Part shown: in pieces, positions 1 to 9,500 of the stretch | Layout: each line of letters opens with the position of its first letter | How positions within the stretch are numbered: the first letter of the stretch is position 1 | Origin: Candidatus Cloacimonadota bacterium | GTDB lineage: Bacteria; Cloacimonadota; Cloacimonadia; JGIOTU-2 | Direction: 5' to 3' | DNA: 17,928 nt | Assembly: GCA_014384665.1 (NCBI GenBank) | Contig: JACNFI010000250.1 | Span: 1-17,928 of the forward strand | Notes under the pieces: model-generated | Database searches by the model: none | Seen by the model: the letters and a program-made list of their open reading frames with translations, nothing else | Told to the model about the DNA's origin: nothing | Made by a program: the position numbers and the translations under genes

Positions 1-63
1 ACCACTGTAATGATAATTACTTGTCAATAAAATCTTTGTTTTTCAGCAGACCCTAATTATGCC

Positions 64-294
64 TTGTTGCTGGCAGAGTATGACAAGCTTGAGGATGGGA
101 GTTTTGTAGGAAGGATACCAGAATGTAAAGGGGTGATTGCTTTTGAAAAATCCTTGAGAGGATGTGAAGACAAATTGCGTTCAACTTTGGAGGACTGGAT
201 TCTCTTGGGACTTAAGTTAGGACATTGTCTTCCAGTAATTAGCGGAATAAGCCTTAATAGGAGACCTCATCGTGAGTCTGTGGTCGCCGTGTAA
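64..294 (+). CDS. hicB: HicB-type antitoxin, N-terminus uncertain
   Basis: This reads as the antitoxin of a HicBA type II toxin-antitoxin pair. The visible core is a HicB-like strand and helix: LEDGSFVGRIPECKGV at about residues 9-24, then EDWILLGLKLGH at about 43-54 and LPVISGISLN, which is typical of the subfamily ending in 'EDWILL..LGH.(L/I)P..DGI'. In the family HicB binds and neutralises HicA and usually represses the operon. The start is doubtful. No ATG lies in frame, an in-frame TAA sits at 28-30, and TTG at 64 or 67 is the only start-like codon. Family members usually have about 12-18 more residues before this point, so the 5' end may be decayed. The stop TAA (292-294) lies in the target duplication of an inserted element, so the antitoxin frame survived the event that broke hicA. 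Assignment rests on pattern recognition only. Confidence 0.7.
   Translation: MLLAEYDKLEDGSFVGRIPECKGVIAFEKSLRGCEDKLRSTLEDWILLGLKLGHCLPVISGISLNRRPHRESVVAV
259..264 (+). promoter_or_regulatory. Ribosome binding site of the original hicA
   Basis: AGGAGA lies 7 nt before a GTG at 272. That GTG opens a frame overlapping the 3' end of hicB by 23 nt and, once the inserted element is removed in silico, continues directly into hicA. The site decides where hicA used to start. Today translation from here would stop at TAG 302-304, inside the element, after about 10 codons. Confidence 0.55.
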
Positions 295-626
295 GCCCCG
301 TTAGATATTTAGCCAGTGCAATAATTTATTATACATGGTTTAAACCGTTTAATATTCATTATCACACTGGGTTTATCATGTTGATAATATCTAAAGAGTT
401 TACTATCTAATGGGGTAAAAGGAAAGATTTTATTAGTCGTTTGCATAAGCTTGGATTTGATGGACCTTTAGCTGGTACAAAGCACCATTTTATGGTTTAT
501 AAAGAATGTCGTCTTGCTATTCCATCAAACAGCGAATACTCTATTCCGCAACTCAGGATGATGCTTCGGGAGACAGAATCTATTCTTGGGCGAAAAATTA
601 CAGTAGAAGAATGGAATAACCTTTAA
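272..626 (+). pseudogene. hicA: HicA-type toxin gene, split by a 120-bp element
   Basis: The intact 3' part (from about 417) encodes KRKDFISRLHKLGFDGP followed by GTKHHFM, RLAIPSN, PQLRMMLRE and EEWNNL, the HicA double-stranded-RNA-binding-like fold with the catalytic His of the GxKHHFM motif. HicA toxins are mRNA interferases held in check by HicB. The remaining frame is closed upstream by TAA 408-410 and has no ATG; TTG 441 is too far inside the domain. Removing 124 nt (element 296-415 plus one 4-bp flank copy) joins GTG 272 to this frame and gives SLWSPCKRKDF, which matches the '.PCKR(R/K)(D/E)F' N-terminus I recall for this subfamily. The break is therefore an insertion within about codon 8. 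The toxin is probably inactive unless a weak internal TTG start is used. Confidence 0.72.
296..415. mobile_element. MITE-like element, copy E1
   Basis: A 120-bp element with ends CCCCGTTAGATA (296-307) and TATCTAATGGGG (404-415), which are inverted repeats with one mismatch in 12. Flanks are TAAG (292-295) and TAAA (416-419), consistent with a 4-bp target duplication carrying one change. Inside are nested palindromes: CCAGTGCAATAAT (313-325) against ATTATCACACTGG (358-370), 11 of 13 paired, with GGTTTAAACC (337-346) at the centre and TTATCATGTTGATAA (373-387) beside it. It has no coding capacity, so a transposase would have to act in trans. Two relatives lie at 11745 and 16448. Confidence 0.7.
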
Positions 627-808
627 CGAAAAGTGATACTCAACTTCTTAAATTTGAATAAGGAATTTGAGAAAGCGAAAAGAATCATTTATTAGAAAAA
701 CCTTATACCAAATCTTTGAAATTATTGATAGATTGTTACCAGATGGAAATATAAGATTATTTTATTTAAAGTAGGAATAGGTCATATTTCAGTTTTATTC
801 CGAACTTT

Positions 809-1987
809 TTATATTATTCCCAGCCTTTTCCCAATTTTCTCAAATATATCAAGAGCAAAATTTAACTGCTTATCTGTGTGAGTTGACATAAAACTCGTTC
901 GTATTAGACAATCGTTTGGTGGCACAGCAGGTGGAACAACTGGATTGATGAATACCCCTTCCTCAGCCAGCATTTTCCACATTTTGAATGCAGTCATCAT
1001 CTCGCCAACATGAAGCGGGATTATAGGAGTTTCGCTATTACCAATATTGTATCCCATTTCTTTAAATCCTTTTTGCATCTTGCGTGTATTTTTCCATAGA
1101 TTCTCTCTTCTCTCTGGCTCGTTTTTCATAATCTCAAGTGCAGCCATAACTGAAGCAGCAGACGCTGGAGGCAAACTTGCACTAAAGATAAGAGGACGGG
1201 AGAAATGTTTTAAATAATGCATAATAACTTCATTACCGGCAATAAATCCTCCTATAGATGCTAATGATTTACTGAATGTGCCCATAATAATATCAACCTT
1301 ATCAGTTAAACCAAAATGATTAGGAGTCCCAGAACCATTTTTTCCAATAACACCAATTGCATGTGCATCATCAGACATAACCTGGGCATTATATTTTTCA
1401 GCCAATTCACATATTTCTGGAAGTTTTGTAATATCACCCTCCATACTAAAAACTCCATCAACAATTATCAGCTTGTTACTATCTTTGACAGATTGGAGAA
1501 CTCTTTCCAAATCATTCATATCATTATGATTGAAGCGAAGCATTTTTCCATAAGAAAGGCGACAACCATCTATGATACTTGCATGGTCAAATTTATCAGT
1601 TATCAAATATTCACCTCGGCCCACTATAGTAGCAATTGCACCCAAATTAGCTTGAAAACCTGTTGAATAGGCGTGAGCAACATCTTTACCAACAAGTTCT
1701 GCCAATTTCTCTTCAAGCTCAATATGTATATCTAAAGTTCCATTAAGAAAGCGTGAACCAGCGCAACCAGTCCCATACTTTTTGATAGCATTTATTGCCG
1801 CTTCTTTCACTTTTGGATGATTTGTTAAACCAAGATAACTGTTTGAGCCCAGCATTAAGGTTTTTTTACCATTTACAATAACTTCTGTGTCCTGTTCTGA
1901 ACTGATTACTCTAAAATACGGATAGTATCCAAGTTTTTTAACTCTTTTGGCTTCTGTGAAGTTAATACACTTATCATATAAACTCAT
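809..1987 (-). CDS. spt: Serine palmitoyltransferase-like alpha-oxoamine synthase
   Basis: A full-length 392-residue PLP-dependent alpha-oxoamine synthase. Motifs in order: GSNSYLGL (47-54), YGTGCAGSRFLNGT (71-84), YSTGFQANL (107-115), DHASIID (134-140, His stacking on PLP), VDGVFSMEGD (176-185), DDAHAIGV (206-213) and GTFSKSLAS (236-244) with the Schiff-base lysine K240. The family condenses serine, glycine or alanine with an acyl thioester. The YPYFRVI N-terminus, LKHF.R.LIFSASLPPAS and NPVVPPAVPP resemble Bacteroidetes serine palmitoyltransferases more than glycine C-acetyltransferase (Kbl) or BioF, so the likely product is 3-ketodihydrosphingosine, the first step of sphingolipid synthesis. 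The start is well supported: AGGAGAC at 1991-1997 precedes the ATG. No other sphingolipid gene is in view. Kbl remains the alternative. Confidence 0.85.
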   Translation of the reverse strand: MSLYDKCINFTEAKRVKKLGYYPYFRVISSEQDTEVIVNGKKTLMLGSNSYLGLTNHPKVKEAAINAIKKYGTGCAGSRFLNGTLDIHIELEEKLAELVGKDVAHAYSTGFQANLGAIATIVGRGEYLITDKFDHASIIDGCRLSYGKMLRFNHNDMNDLERVLQSVKDSNKLIIVDGVFSMEGDITKLPEICELAEKYNAQVMSDDAHAIGVIGKNGSGTPNHFGLTDKVDIIMGTFSKSLASIGGFIAGNEVIMHYLKHFSRPLIFSASLPPASAASVMAALEIMKNEPERRENLWKNTRKMQKGFKEMGYNIGNSETPIIPLHVGEMMTAFKMWKMLAEEGVFINPVVPPAVPPNDCLIRTSFMSTHTDKQLNFALDIFEKIGKRLGII

Positions 1988-2310
1988 TTTGTCTCCTATA
2001 ACATTTTTGATGAAATGAAATTCAATATTTTGCAGAACTCATATATTGATAATCTAAAGTATAGAATAACAAGTACGGAAATCAGATTGTAAAAAAATCA
2101 AGCATATTTAGAAGATTTATCTATAAATTTTGATTATTACTTATTTTATACAAAATTCTAAAGGCAAAAATTGATTGTCAATAAATTGTAGAATGTGAAA
2201 ATTTTAAAGAGAGGGATTATAAATTATACTTATTACTGGAGAATTAATAAAACTTCTTTTAATATAGTTTATTAGTTTCAGTTTGTTGGTCATTACTCCA
2301 CAAATCCAAT
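1988..2310. other. Intergenic gap between dtd and spt
   Basis: 323 bases of AT-rich sequence with no supported ORF. It holds the spt ribosome binding site (1991-1997) and one weak promoter candidate on the minus strand (2155-2181). I see no strong hairpin or repeat shared with other parts of the window. Confidence 0.6.
2155..2181 (-). promoter_or_regulatory. Weak promoter candidate for spt
   Basis: On the minus strand TTGACA (2181-2176) is followed after 15 nt by TAGAAT (2160-2155), upstream of spt with a leader of roughly 160 nt. Spacing is short for a sigma-70 type promoter and AT-rich DNA yields such matches by chance. Confidence 0.22.
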
Positions 2311-2748
2311 TTATCTTTCCAGAATAAATGTTGCTGGACCAAGATTTACTAACTCTACTTCCATCAATCCTCCAAATACTCCCAATTTTGGTTTTATACC
2401 ATTTTTTTCAAGTTCCTTTGCAAATCTGTTATATAATCGTTCAGCAATCTCTGGAGGAGCAGAATCTGTAAAACTTGGGCGATTGCCTTTTTTGCAGTTA
2501 GCATACAAAGTAAATTGAGAAACCAACAAAATCTCACCCCCAATATCTTTCACGCTCAGATTCATTTTTCTATTTTTATCTTTAAAAATTCGGAGATTCA
2601 CACATTTTTTTGCTAAATATTCAACCTGACCGATACCATCTTTTCGGGAAACAGCAAGAAAAATAAGCAAGCCCTTTCTTATTTGAGATACTAATTCGTT
2701 GTTATATTTAACTGAAGCATTCTTAACTCTTTGTAACAGAATTTTCAT
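2311..2748 (-). CDS. dtd: D-aminoacyl-tRNA deacylase
   Basis: A complete 145-residue DTD, the usual size for the family. It hydrolyses D-aminoacyl-tRNA (and glycyl-tRNA-Ala) so that mischarged residues do not enter translation; it works as a cytoplasmic homodimer. Seen in the sequence: the MK.LLQRV.NASV N-terminus, the SQFTLYA motif (77-83) followed by KKGNRPSF (86-93), FGGLMEVELVN (125-135) and the C-terminal NLGPATF (135-141) holding the Gly-Pro pair that screens substrate chirality. The latter is usually NDGPVT; Leu and Ala substitute here, outside the Gly-Pro itself. GAGG at 2754-2757 lies 5 nt before the ATG. The gene is upstream of spt on the same strand but separated by 323 nt, so cotranscription is uncertain. 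Confidence 0.93.
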   Translation of the reverse strand: MKILLQRVKNASVKYNNELVSQIRKGLLIFLAVSRKDGIGQVEYLAKKCVNLRIFKDKNRKMNLSVKDIGGEILLVSQFTLYANCKKGNRPSFTDSAPPEIAERLYNRFAKELEKNGIKPKLGVFGGLMEVELVNLGPATFILER

Positions 2749-2853
2749 CCTAACCTCAGATTTTTATTGTTTCATTATAAAAACACATTAAACATTGTTT
2801 ATATTATTTTGTTTTAAAATATAATTTTTGTCAAATATATTTTACTTTATTTC

Positions 2854-2881
2854 TTGACTTAAAATTATAAATATAAATTTG
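2854..2881 (+). promoter_or_regulatory. Promoter-like pair before a small ORF
   Basis: TTGACT (2854-2859) precedes TAAATTTG (2874-2881), which fits the Bacteroidetes -7 consensus TAnnTTTG. It sits about 25 nt before the start of the 31-codon ORF at 2907. Base composition makes chance matches likely. Confidence 0.25.
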
Positions 2882-2906
2882 TAGTAATAATTAATTGAGG
2901 ATTAAA

Positions 2907-3002
2907 ATGATTTATAAACAAAATAAATATATAGACTTTATAATAAAAGTTGAATTAAACAACATTATACATAGACATCTAACAAAAAGACCGCTTATAT
3001 AA
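2907..3002 (+). CDS. Possible 31-residue small protein
   Basis: ATG at 2907 has a good ribosome binding site (GAGG, 2897-2900, 6 nt before). The ORF runs 31 codons to TAA (3000-3002) and encodes a basic peptide beginning MIYKQNKYIDFIIKVE and ending KRPLI. I recognise no domain. A promoter-like pair lies upstream and two hairpins downstream, so the stretch 2854-3115 looks like a small transcription unit. It could equally be the 5' remnant of a decayed gene or a chance ORF. Confidence 0.25.
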   Translation: MIYKQNKYIDFIIKVELNNIIHRHLTKRPLI

Positions 3003-3043
3003 ATTGATACTATTTAAAATATTTAGCATTTAATTGATGAAGG

Positions 3044-3063
3044 TGAAAGACATTTTTCTTTCA
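3044..3063. repeat. Short hairpin
   Basis: TGAAAGA (3044-3050) pairs with TCTTTCA (3057-3063) across a 6-nt loop. It lies downstream of the 31-codon ORF; there is no clear U-tract, so a terminator role is only possible. Confidence 0.35.
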
Positions 3064-3071
3064 TAATCATT

Positions 3072-3115
3072 AATTACATCAATACTCTAATTTTAAATCT
3101 TTATTTGATGTAATT
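3072..3115. repeat. 11-bp inverted repeat hairpin
   Basis: AATTACATCAA (3072-3082) and TTGATGTAATT (3105-3115) are perfect inverted repeats around a 22-nt loop, just outside the 292-bp element that starts at 3131. Function unknown; an operator or RNA stem is possible. Confidence 0.45.
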
Positions 3116-3130
3116 TTATTGCATCTTAAA

Positions 3131-3422
3131 TAACTTAAGTTTCGCAGGAAAAATGATAAATAGCTGGAACGGTTTTGTATAAGAGGTTTGGTTATCCCCA
3201 ATTCAATTGGGGACATATACACCTTCGGTGCGTCATAAGAGCCTTCGGCTCGTCATAAATAGTCATTATGGCAGTGTGAGCAAAGCGAACAAATGACTTA
3301 ATGGCAGCGAAACGTTATGACGGCTTTAGCCATTATGACAGCGAGCCCCGCGGATGCGGGGATATGACAATAATTGAAAGAAGACGATTTATGATGTTTT
3401 AGAAACTGCGAAACTTAAGTTA
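3131..3422. mobile_element. Non-autonomous element with 17-bp terminal inverted repeats
   Basis: TAACTTAAGTTTCGCAG (3131-3147) is an exact reverse complement of CTGCGAAACTTAAGTTA (3406-3422). Pairing stops at both edges, giving a 292-bp unit whose outermost bases are TA, as expected for TA-target (IS630/mariner-like) insertions, although TA is also palindromic. There is no ORF for a transposase. The interior is richer in GC than its surroundings and packed with hairpins: TCCCCAATT/AATTGGGGA (3195-3213), GAGCC-TTC-GGCTC (3239-3251), GGC-TTTA-GCC (3322-3331) and CCCCGC-GGAT-GCGGGG (3346-3361). It lies between divergent dtd and sprA, about 140 bp before sprA. Confidence 0.65.
3221..3260. repeat. 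20-bp tandem duplication
   Basis: Two adjacent 20-bp units (3221-3240 and 3241-3260) share CCTTCGG and CGTCATAA and match at about 15 of 20 positions. They are followed by three looser units with CATTATGGCAG, CTTAATGGCAG and CATTATGACAG (about 3263-3345). All lie inside the 292-bp element. Confidence 0.55.
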
Positions 3423-3561
3423 AATATTTATTATTGTAGAATTAATAGAAAATATTTATCGTAAAGACTTAATTTTCTAATTTCAATATTGGATATATTT
3501 TTAAAAGATATGGATAAAAAATCGTTTCAGAATATTATAATAATCTACACAACTTTTGATA

Positions 3562-6500
3562 ATGAATAAAAGAACCGTAACTTTAATTTCTTCTATTGTA
3601 ATTACTCTATTAATTTACTTAATTATACAAATTAGTAGTATAAAGGCAGAAACTATATCCACATCTGAAACTCTTCTGGACCAATCAGAACTTTTAATTG
3701 ACAGTTTACAACAAAATGATGTGGATACTATTCTATCTATCGTAGATACATTAGAATTTATTGGAGATACTTTAAGCATAATTGATACATTAATTTTGTT
3801 TGAAAAAGAAGTTGAGGAAGAGGAAGTTTTCAAAGAAGATTCTTTAATTTTTATTGATACAACTTTTTATGCCTATGCTCCATATTTATTAAAGATGCAG
3901 TTATCTCATCCTCTGATTAGCTCTTCTGATAGCAGTACTGTTTTTTCTTATTTAATTTCAAAATCATTTCCCAAGAAAAGTTTGGATTATTATTTCTTTA
4001 AAGACAACCTTTATTCTTATTCAGAGGAAATTGATTTAGAGAATGAAGTTGCTTTTATAAAAGTTAAATATGGTGGAACAGAGTTATTTACACCCTTTAT
4101 GCTTAATATGGATGACTATCTTGAAATAAAATCCAGATGTAAGTTTTATGAAATTTTTTATAATGAATTAGATAGATTTTATTCACAACAAGCAAAAAAA
4201 CAAGAATCGCAAGGAATCATACCTGATATTGAATTTCCTAAAGTAAAAATGTCTAAAACTATGAGGAGATTTTTTGGTGATAATATTGGACGACTTAAAG
4301 TAAATGGTACTCAAAGAATTACAATTGGCGGTTCACGGACTGTTAATAAACCTGAACTTGAAACCGAAAGTTCTCATAAAAGTTTTCTTCCCGACCTTAA
4401 GATGGAGCAGAAGTTGAATCTTGGAATAAACGGTACTATTGGCAAGAAAATTAAGGTGGATGTTAAACAAACATCTGAAGTATCAATTTTTGAGGAAAAC
4501 AAAATTAGTATTAAATACGAAGGTGATGAGGATGACCCAATAAAATTAATTGAAGCCGGAGATACACGCATTTCACTTTCTGGTTCGCAATTCATTGGCT
4601 ATTCTGCTTCATCAGAAGATTTATTTGGCATAAAAGGTGTCTTTGAATTTGGAAAGTTAAACTTAACTACTATTATGAGTCAGCAAGAAGGAAAACAAGC
4701 TTCTGCAAGCGCTACCGGTAATGCAGTTCAAGAAGAATCTGAATATATGGATATGAATTTTGCTCGTAATAAATATTTTTTCATAGATAATCCAAAGTAT
4801 CTATTCAGTGCAGATGGTGATATTGATACTGTGCTCATTTCTGAGTGGAGTTACATTGATACTGATTTAATGCCCCAGGATGGTTCAGTGCGTGTATTTG
4901 TTGATGATGGGAAAGTTGATCCAAATGATATAACTGGTTATGATATAGAAGATGGTAAAGAATATAAGTTCCATGAGTTAAATGACCCAATTAATGATTT
5001 TTTTATAGATTATTTTACAACCCCCTATCTTATTAAGTTTGGAACTTATATTGGTAATAATTATGCTATTGGAATAATCTATACAGATAGAATTGGCAGA
5101 GAATATGGTAGCTTTGATGATACTCTTAAAGTCAAGATGATAAAGAAAAATTACTATAATGTGTCAGATGAAGATTTGGATGATGCTCTATGGAATTATC
5201 AACTTAAGAATAAGTATTCATTGGGAAATAGAAATATTGAATCTCAAGGATTTGATGTTAAAATATTTTACTATCTACCAAATGGTGAAAAAGTGTTTGG
5301 TTTAGATGTAGATTCCACAACATTCATACCTTTTGTTGATATACTCAACTTAGACACAAATGGTGATGGTATAGTAAATGACCGTGACGAAACTATAGAT
5401 TTGGTTAATGGTGTAATTACATTCCAAATGCTTAAACCATTTCTGGAACATTGGTTTGCAAAATATGATTCTACTCTTGGCAATAATATTATATATAATA
5501 AATTAAGTCCTGACCCAGCTTACTATGATCCATTTTATATAAGTGTTATAATGAAAAAAACAGGCAGCACAATTAATCTCGGATATATAAATATTATCAA
5601 GAATAGTGAGAGGGTATATGTTGATGGGATATTGCAGAAGAAAGGACCAGACTATGATATTGATTATCTAAGTGGTACAGTTAGACTTAAATGTGATGTA
5701 ACCACTGATACTGATATAAAAATAGATTTTGAATATGAGCCTTTTTTTGGTGGGCTTGAGAAAAAAAGTATGTTTGGTGTAAGAGCTGATTATAAATTTA
5801 ATAACAATACTAAAATTGGTGCAACTATTATGTATGAGTCCGGTTCAGTTAGAGACCAGCGCCCAAAGGTTGGCAATGAGCCTAAAAAGACCCTTGTCGG
5901 GGATATAGATGGTTCATTTAAAATGGATATGCCATTTCTTACTAATCTTGTAGATAAAATACCTCTCATCAAAACTCAAGAAACATCAAATATTACGCTT
6001 TCTGGTGAAGTTGCTATGAATATTCCAAACCCAAATGCAAGTAAGAATGCAGAAGCATATATAGATGATATGGAAGGTATTGATGAAAAATACTCATTAG
6101 GAATTAGTCGTACTGATTGGACTTTTGCAAGCATACCTCTTGATATTGATACCCTAGTATCAAGAGGAGATTTTATTTGGTATAATCCATATCACATATT
6201 TCAGCAAAAGGATATTTATCCTGACTTACCAGAAGATGAAGGTAGAGAATATGTATCTGCGTTGGAATTTACGCTAAAATCGGATACTCTTTTGTTTCCT
6301 GAAAGCGAACCTCCTATCTGGGGAGGTATTATGAAGGCATTTGGTTATACAGCGGAAGATTTTTCTAAGAAAAAATATCTTGAACTTATATTAAAATCCA
6401 ATGCAAATGAGGGTGATTCTCTTTTTATTGATTTGGGATTTATTAGTGAGGATTACTATCCTATTTTGGATCCAAATGGAATTTTAGATGTGGAAGATGT

Positions 6501-9500
6501 TAATCAAGATGGTGAGCTGGATATTGGAGAAGATAGTGGTTTAGATCTGGTAATTAAAAAAGACCCGCCTATCCCGGAAAATCATACTCACGATGGGGAC
6601 TCCATTGGTATTAGAGATGATGGTAATGATGATTATAATTACAGCGCTGGCTCTAATGTTTATAGTGGTATTAATGGTACAGAAGGAAATTCTAAACTTG
6701 ATGGGGAAGATTTGGATAGAAATTATAGATTGGATGTCAAGAACAATTATCTACAATATCATATAGATTTAAAAAATATTGATAGTGAGATATTAATCTC
6801 TGAATATAATAATTGGAAGTTTATCCGAATACCATTACAAGATTCAACCTACTTTACACAAGAAGGGGTTGGAAATGTAAATTTTTCTTTGATTAAAAAC
6901 GCCAGAATATGGTCAAAAACCACTACATCGGACCCTTTAACAGTTGACATTGTTACTTGTGAAGTAGTTGGTAATAAATGGAAAGCATCAGCAATACTTG
7001 ATACAGCACTTCAAAAAGTAGAGCCTGTAGTTGGAGAGGAATTTGAAATCGCAACGGAGAATAATAGAGAAAATATAGACTATACACCGCCACCTGGTTC
7101 TATAGAGGAAGATAAAAGGGAAAAACCATTTGAGCAATCTCTTTTCCTTAAATGTACAAACATTCAGCAAAACAGATATATCTATGCAAGAGAAAATTTC
7201 ATTGATGGAATTAATCTGCTCTTATATAATAAAGTAAAATTCTGGGTCTATGGACAAACGAACTCAATGGAATCAGGAGAAGAAATTATTATCTTTAGAT
7301 TGGGTGCTGACACATCAAATTATTATGAATATAGAGATAAAATATGTGTATATAATGATATAAATGATAAGATGAAAGAGGAAAGATGGCAAGATATAAC
7401 TATTGATTTTACTGAGTTTACAGATTTAAAAAAGACAAATATGGCAGATACTACTAAAAATTTTAGAGTTGTAGGAAATCCATCTCTTGGGTATATTAAA
7501 CAAATTGCTGTAGGACTCGTCAGACCTGATAGTTGTTCAACATCTTTTACTGGTAAAATATTTTTTGATGATATTAGAGTAGCAGACCCTTACGATGAAA
7601 TGGGTTTTGCATCACGGATAACACTAAATACAAAATTAGCAGATTTGGCAGATATTAGAATTAATTTTGAAAATAAAACACCAAATTTTTATTCATTGGG
7701 ACCAGGTGGGGGTTCTGGAGCAAATAGCTATTCATATAGTCTTAAGAATACTATTAATTTACATAAATTTTTCCCCTCTTCCTGGGGATTTAGTGTCCCT
7801 TTAAGATTAGATTATTCCTTTTCAGAAAGTAAACCGCGCTTTCAACCCAATTCAGATGTGGCATTAACAACAGAAGCAGAGAAAGATTTATTCAAGTCAC
7901 TCAGTGAAACAAAATATACCTCAATCTCTTTGAAAAAAAGCAAGCCATCATCAAACCCAATTGCAAAATATCTTTTAGATAAGACCTCAGTAGTAGCGAG
8001 TTTATCAAGAAAAGAGTCCTTATCTCCAACAAAAAAGGATACAACTCTTAAATATAGTGGAAATTTTAAGTATAATCTGGATTTCTCAAAAGATAGTTGC
8101 GTAGATATCTTTAAAGTTTTCAAAATATATTATTTGCCGCAAAATATTTCTTTTAATCTTGGATATAATTACAATCGTTTTGAAATATGGTCAAGGCAAT
8201 CTGGAATTGGTAAAAATTTTATTAAGGAGAAAAGAATTCCAACCGAAACTGCCACTTCAAAACTAACTATGAATTATGAAATATTTTCTTATATTAAGAC
8301 AGATTATTCTTTAAATACAACAAGAGATTTGCAAAAGAAAAACAAACTCAAAGGGATTAATATTGGTGTAGAAACATCAAAAAATCAAAATTTTACACTT
8401 AATTATTCTCCAAATTTTCTTAAGTTTATTAATTATTCCTCAAGATACAAAACAAATTATCTTCAGAATCGTAAAGATAGGATTGAGAATGATTCAACTT
8501 TAGTTGAATATGATGTTGAAAATAGCCGAACTGCTTCAGGTGGGTTAACTCTTTATTTTGAGAAATGGGGGAATAATATAATGGATTTAATAAAAGTCCA
8601 AAAATTTGAGAAAGATGAAAAAGAGATAAGCGAGTATATCCAGGAAGGACTTCCATTAGAAGATACAGGAAATGATACAATTGCTGTGGATGATACATTA
8701 GAAGTTGAAAAATTACAAACCGAAGAGATTGAAACGAAACCCCCAAAATCTTTTAATTTATCAAGATTGGCTTCATATACAACAAAAGCTATCGGTTTCT
8801 GTATAAAACTGTTAGGTTCTACAACATGCAATTATTCAAATACATATAGAACAAGATATTATGTTCCATCAGATTCTCTCCCAAGTTTTAGCTATCAATT
8901 TGGATTTCGCGATTTACAATATGGAAATATCCAATCCTCCGGTCAGGCAGATGAAATTACTCTATCAACTAAAAATCAATTTGATATTTTCTCATTTCTC
9001 TCCGCAGATTTTAATGCTAAATATAATAGAAAGTTAGAGCAAAATTCCGGGAGTAAGACAAAGAATGTTGGTATAACTCTACCAGGTTTTAGCTTGCGTT
9101 ATAATAAACTTGATGAGATAATACCATGGAATATCACTTCAAATAGTTCTGTTTCCAGTAGTTTTACTCGTTCAACCACTGATGCTGGTTCTGGTTTTTG
9201 GGATAAACCTGATAGGACAACAATAAAATATCAATTCAATCCATTAGTTTCATTTTCTACAAAATTGTTTAATAAAGTTACCTCATCCATTTCTTGTAAC
9301 TATTCTCTTACTCATACAGAGAATTATATTGAAAATAAGAATCAATCAAAAACAGGGAATATTGGTTTAAATTTAAGTTTAAAATATTCTTTTCAATCTA
9401 AGAAGGGTATAAAACTTCCATTTCTAAAAAGGTTCACCATAAGTAATAAATTAGATACAGATTTAGATATATCTTATAGAAAAGAACATACTCAAAATAA

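Larger units (their letters stand above)
2749..3561. other. Long intergenic region between divergent dtd and sprA
   Basis: About 800 bases with no large gene. It contains, in order, a promoter-like pair (2854-2881), a 31-codon ORF (2907-3002), two hairpins (3044-3063 and 3072-3115), a 292-bp inverted-repeat-bounded element (3131-3422) and about 140 AT-rich bases before sprA. dtd and sprA diverge, so promoters for both should lie here, but I cannot point to either securely. Confidence 0.75.

Noticed and set aside
809..1987. Glycine C-acetyltransferase (Kbl) as the first-choice name
   Set aside because: Catalytic residues do not discriminate, but the N-terminal and C-terminal motifs resemble serine palmitoyltransferase more; kept as the alternative.
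5340..5400. Dockerin or true EF-hand domain in SprA (D.NGDG..N.RDE)
   Set aside because: Single acidic loops occur in SprA proteins; no paired helix-loop-helix repeat is visible.
7842..8831. Minus-strand ORFs of 92-105 codons inside sprA
   Set aside because: They are antisense shadows of the sprA frame, which has clear family motifs throughout.
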